Shown here: positions 34,362 to 44,033 of the stretch, in pieces
Position numbering within the stretch: the stretch's first letter is position 1
Layout: each line of letters starts with the position of its first letter
Source: Henriciella sp.
Lineage (GTDB): Bacteria > Pseudomonadota > Alphaproteobacteria > Caulobacterales > Hyphomonadaceae
Reading direction: 5' to 3'
NCBI GenBank assembly: GCA_017642885.1
Contig: JAEPOM010000016.1
Span: 18,262 to 82,261, forward strand
DNA length: 64,000 bases
Notes under the pieces: model-generated
Told to the model about the DNA's origin: nothing
Database searches by the model: none
What the model saw: only the letters and a program-made list of their open reading frames with translations
Made by a program: the position numbers and the translations under genes

Positions 34362-35990
34362 ATGGCCAAATCGATTTGGAATTTCGGAGATCTTCTGGAC
34401 GACAATGCGACGCATCTCGGTTCGGAGGACCCTGCGCTCATCCACGGGGACAGGATCGTATCCTGGCCGGAAATGTCGGCCCGGTCGAACAATGTAGCCC
34501 GAGCGCTCCTTGATCGCGGCGCCCAACCTGGCGACAAGATTGGCTTCTATCTGCGCAATCAACCTGAATATGTCGAAGGACTCGCCGCGGCGTTCAAAGC
34601 CAGGCTCACGCAAGTCAACGTCAATTACCGCTATCTCGATGATGAACTGTCCTACATTATCGACAATTCAGACAGCGCCGTCGTGCTCTATGATATCGAG
34701 TTTCGGGACAATGTAGAGCGCGTCCGAGAGCGACTACCCAAGGTCAAGATCTGGGTCGAAGTTGGTGGCGCCGGCGATGCTCCAGACTTTGCGACAGATT
34801 ATGAAGACCTCGCCAAGGGCGGTGACGGCAGTCCGCTCGAGATTGACCGCTCACCGGACGATCAGATGTTCCTCTATACCGGTGGAACGACCGGCATGCC
34901 GAAAGGCGTGATGTGGTCTCACGGGATCTGGCGTGAAGCCAATCTAGATGGGCTCAAACGCATCTATGGCGCCGCGCCGGAAACGTGGGAAGAGCATCGC
35001 GCGTTCGTGCAGGAGGTTGGCAAGCATGGCCGCCAGCTTCCGGCGTGCCCGCTCATGCACGGCACCGGCCTGTTTACCGCCCTTGGCGCATTCCTCATGG
35101 GGGGCGCAATCGTCACCCTGGAGAACAAGAAGAAGTTTGTTCCCGATGAGCTCTGGCAAACCGTGGACCGCCACGGCGTCACCGCAATGGCGATTGTCGG
35201 TGATGCCTTCGCAAAGCCGATGCTTGCCGTCTTGAATGACGCCCCTGGCAAATATGACTTATCAAGCGTTGCCAGCATCACCTCTTCAGGCGTGATGTGG
35301 AGCCACGAAGTCAAACAGGGCTTGATCGAACACCTGCCACAAGTCGCCTTGATGGACAGTTTCGGGGCGTCGGAAGCGGTAGGGTTCGGGATGTCCGTCA
35401 CCACGGCTGAGGGCATCATCGAAACTGCAAAGTTCGAGATCGGGGAGCATTGCAAAGTCTTCGACGAGAACGGCGTCGAAGTCGAACCCGGATCTGACAA
35501 ACCCGGCTTGATCGCTCGCGGCGGCGCCGTCCCGCTCGGCTATTACAAAGACGAGAAGAAATCCGCTGAAACCTTCAAGACGATCAATGGCGTCCGCTAC
35601 GCGATCCCTGGTGACTGGTGTCTTGTGGCTAAAGATGGAACTATGACGCTGCTCGGGCGCGGTTCAAACTGCATCAACTCGGCGGGCGAGAAGATTTATC
35701 CGGAAGAAGTCGAAGAAGCACTGAAAGAGCACGAAGCGGTCCGCGATGCGCTCGTGGTCGGCATTCCAGACGATAAATGGGGGCAAGCGGTCACCGGCGT
35801 GGTCGAACTCGCTGAGAATGCCAGCGTGTCTGAGGACGAACTCAAAGCCTTCGTTCGAACCCGGCTAGCCGCCTACAAATCCCCGAAGCGCGTCCTTGTC
35901 AGCTCCGACTTGAAGCGCGCCCCAAATGGCAAAGCCGACTATAAAAGTATTCGAGCTTTCGCCTATGACGCGCTCGGAATTGAAGGCTAG
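34362..35990 (+). CDS. Acyl-CoA synthetase (AMP-forming)
   Basis: The 542-residue protein starts at 34362 after TTGGAGG. It has the ANL-superfamily motifs: P-loop LYTGGTTGMPKGVMWSH, MDSFGASEAVGFGMS, and the hinge GDWCLVAKDGTMTLLGRG, with the C-terminal catalytic lysine in KRAPNGKADYKSI. It activates a fatty or other carboxylic acid to acyl-CoA via acyl-adenylate. The SFGASEAVGFG motif and length place it near FadD3-like enzymes, but the chain length preferred is not evident. It is probably a single gene following xseA by 79 bp. Confidence 0.93.
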   Translation: MAKSIWNFGDLLDDNATHLGSEDPALIHGDRIVSWPEMSARSNNVARALLDRGAQPGDKIGFYLRNQPEYVEGLAAAFKARLTQVNVNYRYLDDELSYIIDNSDSAVVLYDIEFRDNVERVRERLPKVKIWVEVGGAGDAPDFATDYEDLAKGGDGSPLEIDRSPDDQMFLYTGGTTGMPKGVMWSHGIWREANLDGLKRIYGAAPETWEEHRAFVQEVGKHGRQLPACPLMHGTGLFTALGAFLMGGAIVTLENKKKFVPDELWQTVDRHGVTAMAIVGDAFAKPMLAVLNDAPGKYDLSSVASITSSGVMWSHEVKQGLIEHLPQVALMDSFGASEAVGFGMSVTTAEGIIETAKFEIGEHCKVFDENGVEVEPGSDKPGLIARGGAVPLGYYKDEKKSAETFKTINGVRYAIPGDWCLVAKDGTMTLLGRGSNCINSAGEKIYPEEVEEALKEHEAVRDALVVGIPDDKWGQAVTGVVELAENASVSEDELKAFVRTRLAAYKSPKRVLVSSDLKRAPNGKADYKSIRAFAYDALGIEG

Positions 35991-36222
35991 TCAGCCGCAG
36001 GCAGCGTGCCAAATTAGTCCAGAATTGGTCGTCAATTCTGCCGTATATCGCCGCGCGACAATTCGGGGGCTCAAATTCCCTGAAAAATGAACTATATGTT
36101 TATCCGTTCAATCAAAATCCCGGCCCGTCTTTTCTGGATGGAAATCTCTGGTCGCTATTACGGTTAACGCCGATCAACCAAAGCCGATTGCGCGCGCGCA
36201 AAAGAAAAAGAGCTTCCTCCCG

Positions 36223-37311
36223 ATGCCATCCATGCCCAATTCCGTCCGTATAGCAGGGTTCATTTTGCTAGCACTGCTTATCTATTTTGTCGCCAGTGCG
36301 CTGTTTCGTGCCCCTGCTGAAGAAAGTGCGCCGGCCGACAGCGCGCCTGTAACTTCTACTGAGCGGGCCATTCCGCAAGTAATCGTGACTCCGGCACAAT
36401 TGAAGCCGCACACGGTGTTCGCGACTTTGAAAGGTAGCACCGAGCCAGATCGCGAGGTTACCGTGCGGTCCGAGACTATGGGCACCGTCATCGACGCCCG
36501 GATTTCCGAGGGCCAGGTGGTCTCGCGCGGTACAGTTTTGTGTGGACTGGATGTTGAAAGCCGCGCTGCTCGGATTGCTGAAGCAGAGGCAAGCGTCGCA
36601 TCCGCGCAACTGGATTTTGATGCCGCTCAGCAACTTCAAGAAAAAGGCTGGACGACGTCCAACAACGCAGCGGCAGCAAAAGCTGCGCTCGATCGCGCTG
36701 AAGCGGGCCTTGCAGCTGCCAAGATCGAACTGAACAAGACCCGGATTACAGCCCCGTTCAATGGCGTGTTCGAAACCCGTCTCGCGGAGCGCGGCGACTT
36801 CTTGTCAGTCGGCGCTGCCTGCGGTCGTCTCGTCGATCTTGATCCAATCATTGTGGCCGTGGATGCCACTGAAAATCAGCTTACGGCGATTAATCCGGAA
36901 ACGCCGGTTAGTGTTGAACTCGCAACGGGCGTGGAAACCACGGGAAATGTCCGCTACATCGCTCGGACGGCAAACGCTCAGACCCGGACGTTTCGGGTTG
37001 AAATTGAAATCCCGAACCCAGACAATGGCATCGCAGCCGGATTGACCGCGTCTGTACAGGTCGGCCTCGGCGTTGCGCCGGCGTTACTGATGACCCCTGC
37101 TTCATTGGTTCTTCACGATGATGGACGAGTTGGCGTACGCTACGTTGATGACACTGACATAGTACAATTCACCGAAGTTTCGGTGGTCGATGACGCCCAG
37201 GACGGGATTTGGGTCACCGGCATCCCGGAAGGGGCAAACTTGCTAGCCGCCGGACAGGACTTTCTTCGCGAAGGCGTGAAGGTCGAACCTCAGCTGGTTC
37301 AGGAGCGATAG
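36223..37311 (+). CDS. Efflux RND transporter periplasmic adaptor subunit
   Basis: The 362-residue HlyD-type protein has an N-terminal membrane anchor (IAGFILLALLIYFVASALF), a lipoyl-like domain (DREVTVRSETMGTVIDARIS), a short helical hairpin (AEASVASAQLDFDAAQQLQ), and the beta-barrel motif KTRITAPFNGVFETRLAERG. It links the inner-membrane RND pump to an outer-membrane channel in the periplasm. The permease gene follows after 3 bp. The 232-bp upstream spacer has no clear Shine-Dalgarno sequence before this start. No TolC-type gene is present. Confidence 0.92.
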   Translation: MPSMPNSVRIAGFILLALLIYFVASALFRAPAEESAPADSAPVTSTERAIPQVIVTPAQLKPHTVFATLKGSTEPDREVTVRSETMGTVIDARISEGQVVSRGTVLCGLDVESRAARIAEAEASVASAQLDFDAAQQLQEKGWTTSNNAAAAKAALDRAEAGLAAAKIELNKTRITAPFNGVFETRLAERGDFLSVGAACGRLVDLDPIIVAVDATENQLTAINPETPVSVELATGVETTGNVRYIARTANAQTRTFRVEIEIPNPDNGIAAGLTASVQVGLGVAPALLMTPASLVLHDDGRVGVRYVDDTDIVQFTEVSVVDDAQDGIWVTGIPEGANLLAAGQDFLREGVKVEPQLVQER

Positions 37312-37314
37312 ACG

Positions 37315-40300
37315 ATGAACGCTCTGATTGATGGCGCAATTGATCGGGCACGGATGGTCCTCGCTATCCTGCTCGTTGCCCTGATTGCCGGAACGATTAC
37401 CTATATTGGTCTGCCTAAAGAAGCCGACCCCGATGTTCCGATCCCATTTGTCGGCGTGACGATCCCGCTTGAAGGGGTTTCACCTGAGGACGCGGAGCGG
37501 TTGCTCGTGCGACCGGTAGAAACGGAGCTGAAGAGTATTGAGGGGGTCAAGCAAATCGACTCTTTCGCGCTCGAAGGTGCGGGTCAGATCATCATCGAAT
37601 TTGACGTTTCTTTCGATCAGGATCAGGCGGTTCTGGACGTTCAGGAGAAGGTAGATCTCGCCCAACGCGAATTCCCAGAAGAGGCGCGCGAGCCGATTAT
37701 CACCGAGATCAATGCCTCGCTGTTTCCGATCCTGAACATCAACCTGTACGGCGACGCCCCGGAGCGCGGCCTGTACAAGATTGGCCAGGAATTACAGGAA
37801 GAACTGGAAGGCCTTGAAGGTGTTCTCGAAGCGCGGCTGCAGGGCGATCGGGAAGAAGTGCTCGAAATCGTCGTCGATCCGGCGAAACTTGAAACCTACA
37901 ATCTGTCTTACCAGGAAATCTTCGCCGCGGTTGCCAACAATAACCGCCTCGTGCCCGCCGGGCGGATCGATATGGGTGAAGGCCGGTTCCCGGTCAAAGT
38001 CCCCGGATTGATCAAGACCGCACAAGACGCCTTTGACCTGCCCGTGAAATCGCAGGGCGATTCCTCAATTACCCTTGCGGACGTCTCGACCGTGCGCCGT
38101 ACATTTAAGGACCGCGAACAGTACGCCAAGTTCAACGGTCAGCCTGCCGTCTCAATTCAAATCGTGAAGCGGACCGGGGCAAATATTCTCGACACCGTCG
38201 CTGAAGTTCAGGACGTGGTCGCCGTGCAACAATCGCGGTGGCCAGAAACGGTCAACGTAACACTGACATCCGACATGTCCGAGATGATCGACAGCCAGCT
38301 GGGGCAACTTCAATCCTCCATTGGTGTGGCGGTGGTTCTGGTGATGATCATTGTCGTCGCTGCGCTTGGCCTCCGATCTGCCGCGATGGTAGGTCTCGCG
38401 ATCCCGGGATCGTTTGTGATGGCCTTCCTGATGCTCGGAATGTTTGGCTACACGATCAATATGATGGTGATGTTCGGCATGGTCATCGCGGTCGGAATCC
38501 TCGTCGATGGTGCGATTGTCGTCGTCGAATATGCTGACCGAAAAATGGCGGAAGGGCTGGACCGAAAACAGGCCTATGCAATGGCGGCGAAACGCATGTT
38601 CTGGCCGATCGTTGCCTCATCCGCGACAACACTCGCAGCGTTCTTCCCGTTCCTCTTCTGGGACAGCTTGGTCGGCAAGTTCATGTCCTACCTGCCGATC
38701 ACGCTGATCTTTGTTCTGGTGGCATCGCTGGTCATGGCGCTGATCTTTCTCCCAGTGCTTGGCTCTGTGCTTGGCGGCCGCGGGACCAAGGAAGCCACTG
38801 GTGGCCTGGTTGAAGTGTCCGGTGTCGGCGGCGATCCGCTTGAGGCGCCCGGCTGGTTTGGTCGCTATGCCCGCGCAACAAACGAATTGATCAAACGTCC
38901 CTTCCTCGTGACGGGTGGCGCGGTGGCGGTGATCATCGCGATATTCATGTGGTTCGGAGCCACTGATCACAAATCCGAGCTCTTCCTGGATGTGGAACCT
39001 GAGCAGCTTTATGTGTTTGTTCAGGCGCAAGGAAACCTGTCCGCGGACGAAGAGTATGAAATCGTGGACCGTGTTGTGGATCGCCTCTTGCCGCTCGATG
39101 GCATCGAATCCATGGCATCGACCTCTGGGAGCGAAGGATCTGGTTCGTTCAATTTCGACGGCGTCGGCTCTCCCCCGCAAGACACGGTAGGCCGGATCCT
39201 GATCAACCTGAAAGACCGCGATACCGGCTATGATGGCCGCGTCACCGAGCAGAATATTCGTGATGCGCTCGTCGGTGTTCCCGGTGTTCGAACCGAGGTT
39301 CAAAAACTGGAACAAGGCCCACCCGTGGGCAAGGATGTTCAGATCGCCATTCGCTCCAATGATGGGGCCGCCCTGCTAGAAGTTGCGGCGCAAGTCAGCG
39401 AGTTCGTCGCCAGCATGGAAGGCTTGCGGGAAGTCGAAGACAGCCGTCCGCTGCCGGGCATTGAATACCAGCTGGAAGTCGATCGCGCGCAAGCTGGTAA
39501 GTTTGGAATTGATGTCAGCCAGGTGGGCGCAGCCGTTCAATTGGTCACCAATGGTATCCTCGTCGGCCGGTATCGACCAGACGATGCCCTCGATGAGATC
39601 GATATCCGGGTCCGTCTACCCGAAGACGAACGCAGCGTTCAGGCGCTGGATCGACTTCGGATCGCGACGCCGGGTGGGCAGGTTCCGCTGTCACAGTTCG
39701 TAACGCGTGTACCCGCGCAAAAAGTCACCAAGATTGAACGCCGAGACGGCAAGCGCCTCATCCTCGTTCGCGCCAATGCCGTCGTTCAAGGCGAAGGTGC
39801 AGCCAAGGTTGCCGAAATCAAAGACTGGCTGGAAACCGCCAACCTCAATCCTGCGGTCGACGTTCAGTTCGAAGGGGCGGATGAAGACGCTGCAGAAGCC
39901 GCTGCCTTCTTCCAGATTGCGGCCCTGTCGGCTCTGTTCCTCATGGGCATTATCCTGCTTTGGGAGTTCAACAATTTCTACCATGTGGTGCTCACGCTCT
40001 CGGCCGTCGTGCTTTCGACTGCGGGCGTGCTGATCGGTATTCAGCTGATCCTGCCTTACATTTCGACCCTCATGATCGGAACGGGAATAGTCGCGCTTGC
40101 GGGTATTGTTGTGAACAATAACATCGTGCTCATCGATACATATCAACGTCTCAAGCGTGACGGTCGGACCAGCGAGCAAGCTGCGATTGCAGCGGCTGCC
40201 CAACGCATTCGCCCGATCCTGTTGACCACACTGACGACCATCTGTGGGCTGTTGCCAATGGTGTTCATGATGAATGTGAGCTTCATCAAAGGGGCCATCT

Positions 40301-40548
40301 CATTTGGCGGCATTACAGCTGAATGGTGGGTGCCACTGGCCACGGCGGTCGTATTTGGACTTGGTTTCTCGACCATGCTGACGCTGATCGTGACACCCGT
40401 CTGGCTCGCCGCTCCAGCAAAGATGGGCCGCTGGCGCGATCGAATGATCAACCGGATGCTGGGCCGCGATGCCCCTGCCAACGACCCGTTCGTCGAAGAC
40501 AAGGCGTGGGCCGAGCCCGACGCCGACATTCGCCCAGCCGCCGAATAA
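37315..40548 (+). CDS. Efflux RND transporter permease subunit
   Basis: At 1077 residues it is a full-length RND pump of the AcrB/MexB type: 12 transmembrane segments in two repeats of one plus five, and two large periplasmic loops. Diagnostic sequences are the start ALIDGAIDRARMVLAILLVAL, PFVGVTIPLEGVSPEDAERL, the TM4 region GMVIAVGILVDGAIVVVEYADRKM with a charged Asp, and VNNNIVLIDTYQRLKRDG in the second repeat. Proton-driven efflux of drugs, metals or lipids is expected; the substrate cannot be read from sequence. It is co-transcribed with the adaptor. Confidence 0.95.
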   Translation: MNALIDGAIDRARMVLAILLVALIAGTITYIGLPKEADPDVPIPFVGVTIPLEGVSPEDAERLLVRPVETELKSIEGVKQIDSFALEGAGQIIIEFDVSFDQDQAVLDVQEKVDLAQREFPEEAREPIITEINASLFPILNINLYGDAPERGLYKIGQELQEELEGLEGVLEARLQGDREEVLEIVVDPAKLETYNLSYQEIFAAVANNNRLVPAGRIDMGEGRFPVKVPGLIKTAQDAFDLPVKSQGDSSITLADVSTVRRTFKDREQYAKFNGQPAVSIQIVKRTGANILDTVAEVQDVVAVQQSRWPETVNVTLTSDMSEMIDSQLGQLQSSIGVAVVLVMIIVVAALGLRSAAMVGLAIPGSFVMAFLMLGMFGYTINMMVMFGMVIAVGILVDGAIVVVEYADRKMAEGLDRKQAYAMAAKRMFWPIVASSATTLAAFFPFLFWDSLVGKFMSYLPITLIFVLVASLVMALIFLPVLGSVLGGRGTKEATGGLVEVSGVGGDPLEAPGWFGRYARATNELIKRPFLVTGGAVAVIIAIFMWFGATDHKSELFLDVEPEQLYVFVQAQGNLSADEEYEIVDRVVDRLLPLDGIESMASTSGSEGSGSFNFDGVGSPPQDTVGRILINLKDRDTGYDGRVTEQNIRDALVGVPGVRTEVQKLEQGPPVGKDVQIAIRSNDGAALLEVAAQVSEFVASMEGLREVEDSRPLPGIEYQLEVDRAQAGKFGIDVSQVGAAVQLVTNGILVGRYRPDDALDEIDIRVRLPEDERSVQALDRLRIATPGGQVPLSQFVTRVPAQKVTKIERRDGKRLILVRANAVVQGEGAAKVAEIKDWLETANLNPAVDVQFEGADEDAAEAAAFFQIAALSALFLMGIILLWEFNNFYHVVLTLSAVVLSTAGVLIGIQLILPYISTLMIGTGIVALAGIVVNNNIVLIDTYQRLKRDGRTSEQAAIAAAAQRIRPILLTTLTTICGLLPMVFMMNVSFIKGAISFGGITAEWWVPLATAVVFGLGFSTMLTLIVTPVWLAAPAKMGRWRDRMINRMLGRDAPANDPFVEDKAWAEPDADIRPAAE

Positions 40549-40555
40549 GACCCGG

Positions 40556-42469
40556 TCAGGTCATATCTTCGTAGGGATTTTCGGTCGGCAGTGAGATCGG
40601 ATTGCTAGCGCCTTTCAGCGAGATCGCTGTATCGGTCATCAGGACATCGGCATCAGATATAACCTCTTCGCCGAAGCGATAGATCGGTGCATATTCTCCG
40701 CGATCTGCCTGTTCGTGATAATCTCGCGACCTGGTCAGCGCAGTTTCCCGGCGTTTCGCATAGTCGGCAAACGCTTCACTGCCGTGACGCTTCTCGAGCA
40801 TCGCCTCAGTCCGGTGCGGTGACAGAACGACGGCGGAGGCGTTGTTACCGCCAAACCCCTTCGAATTCAGGATCGCAACCTCGAGCTCACTCGGGTCTCG
40901 TTTTTGATGCTCGGATCCAAGCACAAGTCGATCCTGATGAACATCGTCGGCCACGCGGTCCAGGGTTGGGATCCCCGGCAAGATGCCATGCTCAAAACAG
41001 CCAAGCGCGGTCGCCAGCTGGTCGCCACTCGCGGGTGCAATCGTATGGCCGAGATAGGCTTTCACCGCGATGAGCGGCCAGTCCTCGATCCCAAACACCG
41101 CCGCCACCTGATCAAAGATCTGAGACTCAGTCGTCCGGTTCTGAGGCGTGCTTGATCCATGAGCGAGGATGAAACTGTGCTTCTGAACTGTATCGCGTCC
41201 GGCAACAGCACAAGCCGCCGCAACGGCTTTGGCCATGCTGATATGGTTTCCGGGGCCCGGCGCGGTGATCGATTTCTTGGTGCCGTCCGCGTCGACAAAC
41301 ACATCCGTGATGGAGCCGAGACAAGGCGCCCCCAGCTCGAGCGCTAAGGCATCATCCATTAGGATGAAGTACTGACTGGCCTCGCCGATCGTGAACCCGC
41401 AATTTTCGCCGAACGGGCGACTGGCACGGCGATAATCGATTTCGCCGTCGCCGTAGATCGTGGTCATGTTGTCGTCGGTGGCGAGCGCGCCCATCGTGCC
41501 AAAACCATCCATGATCTCTGGCACAACCGGCGCTTCGCTATTGCCGACCATGGCGACACGAACCTTGCCGGCTTGAATGTCGGCGACGGCGTGGCGCAGA
41601 TTGGAAAGGAACGTCGCACAAGCGGCTACGGCACTGCTGGCGATCCCGACATTGGACAGGACATAAGCATTGATGAAATCCGTCGGCATCGAATTGATAC
41701 CCATGACGAGCGATTTGGCCGTGACGCGCTGGCCCGACATGCGGGCCTGATGCATGCCGCCATAGCCTTCTTTGTCCATCTGACCGAACCCGCTGCTGGA
41801 ATAGACGCCAACGTCATCCGGCTCGATACGCGCAAGGACATCGTCCCACTCGATGCCGAGCGAGCGAAGCGCGTCGGTGGCACCGAACAAGGCCATTTGC
41901 AAGCCACGCGGTTGGAAGCGAGAATTGTAGAGGCTCGCCATATCGAAGCCGCTGGGTAACTGTCCCGCGGCCTTTACGGGGAATTCGCGGACGTTCGACA
42001 AGAAGACGTTCAAGTCCCCTTTGATGGTGATCTGGACGCGCCCCTCATCATGAGGCGCGACCGTCCAGGTGTCCGGCAGTGGATCCGGAATCGCTGATTT
42101 GTCGGCGACCACGCGGATCGTGTCATCGCCATCCTCGGAAAGCGGCGAGAGGGCCGCGTTTGACTGCCAGTAAAGCGCGTCAACGTTGAACCGTTCTGGC
42201 TCGATCCGGCGAACGAGTGTTCCGTTCAAAACGTCGGCTTTGTATCGATCCGCAACCTCTGCGGCGCTCAGCGTCTCATTGTCCGCATTTACGAAGCCAG
42301 CCTCTCCGTTGGCTTTCACCAGCCCCATCATGACCGCGAGACCCACAATCGTTTTGTTGGCTTCATCCTCAGCCAAGGCGTCGATGATCATTCTGCGATA
42401 GGCCTGATGCCCCGATGTGCGGCCAGCGGCGTTCACTCCGCCCATGCTGACAATGACTGGTAGACGCAT
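40556..42469 (-). CDS. fabY: FabY-type beta-ketoacyl-ACP synthase
   Basis: The 637-residue protein closely follows Pseudomonas aeruginosa FabY in order and length: RLPVIVSMGGVNAAGRTSGH at the start, then NSMPTDFINAYVLSNVG. Catalytic Cys is in AACATFLSN, followed by the ASRPFGENCGF segment, His in HGSSTPQNRTTES and the third catalytic His in KAYLGHTIAPASG. FabY condenses acetyl-CoA with malonyl-ACP to start fatty-acid synthesis. It is twice the size of FabH and unrelated to it. The gene is convergent with the RND permease gene and divergent from selA, with a perfect palindrome in the shared spacer. Confidence 0.88.
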   Translation of the reverse strand: MRLPVIVSMGGVNAAGRTSGHQAYRRMIIDALAEDEANKTIVGLAVMMGLVKANGEAGFVNADNETLSAAEVADRYKADVLNGTLVRRIEPERFNVDALYWQSNAALSPLSEDGDDTIRVVADKSAIPDPLPDTWTVAPHDEGRVQITIKGDLNVFLSNVREFPVKAAGQLPSGFDMASLYNSRFQPRGLQMALFGATDALRSLGIEWDDVLARIEPDDVGVYSSSGFGQMDKEGYGGMHQARMSGQRVTAKSLVMGINSMPTDFINAYVLSNVGIASSAVAACATFLSNLRHAVADIQAGKVRVAMVGNSEAPVVPEIMDGFGTMGALATDDNMTTIYGDGEIDYRRASRPFGENCGFTIGEASQYFILMDDALALELGAPCLGSITDVFVDADGTKKSITAPGPGNHISMAKAVAAACAVAGRDTVQKHSFILAHGSSTPQNRTTESQIFDQVAAVFGIEDWPLIAVKAYLGHTIAPASGDQLATALGCFEHGILPGIPTLDRVADDVHQDRLVLGSEHQKRDPSELEVAILNSKGFGGNNASAVVLSPHRTEAMLEKRHGSEAFADYAKRRETALTRSRDYHEQADRGEYAPIYRFGEEVISDADVLMTDTAISLKGASNPISLPTENPYEDMT

Positions 42470-42560
42470 AAAAAGACATCCGTTTGGGTTGCGTTAGACG
42501 TGCGCCAGCGGCGCGATAAACCGGGACACTAGAAGCTATTCGAGACCCGGCTCAACACCT

Positions 42561-42582
42561 AATTGCAATCAAGGTTGCAATT
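42561..42582. promoter_or_regulatory. Perfect palindrome AATTGCAA-N6-TTGCAATT between fabY and selA
   Basis: AATTGCAA at 42561-42568 and TTGCAATT at 42575-42582 form an exact inverted repeat with a 6-bp centre, in the 166-bp spacer between divergent fabY and selA. It is well placed, 92 bp before fabY and 54 bp before selA, as an operator for either gene. The regulator is unknown. As a hairpin it has no T run on either strand, so it is not a terminator. Confidence 0.5.
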
Positions 42583-42635
42583 CACGCCCCTCCACCCGGT
42601 CTTGCACCTGCGCCGGAGTTCGGAAACAATAGGCT

Positions 42636-44033
42636 ATGCAAGATGAATTGAGACGCCTCCCGAAAGTCCAGACCCTGCTGGAATCTGACGCTGCAGCGCG
42701 ATTGATTTCACTACATGGGCGCGAAGACGTTGCCGATGCGGTCCGAGCGAAACTCAACATTGCCCGATCTAAAATCATGGCCGCAGGCGGCGCCTCGACG
42801 AGCCCGATCTCCGAGCCGGTCTTTTTCAATGAAATCGCCGACGACCTGAGCGCCAGGAACGCCAACACCCTTAAGCGCGCTATCAATGCCACAGGCGTGA
42901 TTATTCACACCAACCTCGGACGCGCTAGGCTCGCACCGGAAGCGATAGAGGCGGTACAGACTGTCGCCGCGAATTACTCTTCTCTCGAACTGACCCTCCA
43001 AGACGGCAAGCGGGGATCGCGTCACGCACATGTGGAGACTTTGATCTGCCAACTCACCGGCGCCGAAGCTGCCATGGTCGTGAATAATTGCGCTGCGGCC
43101 ATCCTGTCTTGCCTGAGCGCACTCGCAAGCGGAAAGCATGTCATCGCCTCAAGAGGAGAATTGGTGGAGATTGGCGGGTCCTTCCGCATGCCAGACGTCA
43201 TTACCCAAAGCGGCGCTGTGTTGCGCGAAGTGGGGACGACCAACAAAACTCATCTCAGCGACTATGAGCAAGCCATCGATGATGATGCCGCCATTCTGCT
43301 GAAGAGCCACACCAGCAATTTCAGCATAGTCGGGTTCACATCCGCACCAAGCCGACAGGCGCTCTCTGCGCTCGCTCGAAAAACCGGAACCATCCTGGTC
43401 GAGGACCTGGGAAGCGGCGTCCTCATCAATCTCGCAGAGTATGGATTGAAAGAAGAACCGGTGGTTCGAGACGTCATCGCAGACGGCGTCGATCTGGTGA
43501 CATTTTCAGGCGACAAATTGCTCGGCGGGCCCCAGGCCGGGATCATCGCTGGAAAGCGGGCACTCGTGGATACCGTTCGCCGCCACCCGATTGCCCGCGC
43601 CGTTCGCATCGACAAGCTCTCGCTCGCCGCCTTGCGTGCAACGCTGGAATTGTATCGCGCTCCGCACGATCCCATGGCCCGCATCCCGGTCTTGCAAATG
43701 CTAGCAGAGCCGATTGAAGCGATCGAAACACGCGCCAGGAAACTGGCTCAGGCGATCCGCGATGAGACACGACTGAATGCAGAGGTGGTGGAGACCACGG
43801 CTCGTGCTGGCGCCGGTTCATTACCGCAACAGGACTTGCCGAGCGCCGCCGTCGCGGTTTCGAACGAACAGTCATCCGCGGAGCACGTCTCCGCCCAATT
43901 CAGGAGCGCCAATCTGCCCGTGATTGGCCGCATATCCAAGGATACGTTCCTGCTGGATATGCGCGCGGTTTCCGATGAAGAAGTCGATTTGATCGCACGT
44001 GTCGCGCAAACCCTTTGGCCGCATGACGCATAA
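42636..44033 (+). CDS. selA: L-seryl-tRNA(Sec) selenium transferase
   Basis: SelA converts seryl-tRNA(Sec) to selenocysteyl-tRNA(Sec) using selenophosphate. The 465-residue protein begins LRRLPKVQTLLESDAAARLI, the family's N-terminal helical region that binds tRNA-Sec. INATGVIIHTNLGRARL and SRHAHVE (PLP phosphate region) follow, with the PLP lysine at K294 (TFSGDKLLGGPQAG) and the C-terminal GRISKDTFLLDMR. The length equals E. coli SelA. Its stop overlaps the start of selB, and selC follows, so selA, selB and selC form one compact unit. Confidence 0.97.
   Translation: MQDELRRLPKVQTLLESDAAARLISLHGREDVADAVRAKLNIARSKIMAAGGASTSPISEPVFFNEIADDLSARNANTLKRAINATGVIIHTNLGRARLAPEAIEAVQTVAANYSSLELTLQDGKRGSRHAHVETLICQLTGAEAAMVVNNCAAAILSCLSALASGKHVIASRGELVEIGGSFRMPDVITQSGAVLREVGTTNKTHLSDYEQAIDDDAAILLKSHTSNFSIVGFTSAPSRQALSALARKTGTILVEDLGSGVLINLAEYGLKEEPVVRDVIADGVDLVTFSGDKLLGGPQAGIIAGKRALVDTVRRHPIARAVRIDKLSLAALRATLELYRAPHDPMARIPVLQMLAEPIEAIETRARKLAQAIRDETRLNAEVVETTARAGAGSLPQQDLPSAAVAVSNEQSSAEHVSAQFRSANLPVIGRISKDTFLLDMRAVSDEEVDLIARVAQTLWPHDA

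Noticed and set aside
36001..36222. ATGAAC...GTTCAA in the spacer before the RND adaptor as another copy of the palindromic operator
   Set aside because: The half-sites are 13 bases apart and not symmetric with the 2110-2142 sites.
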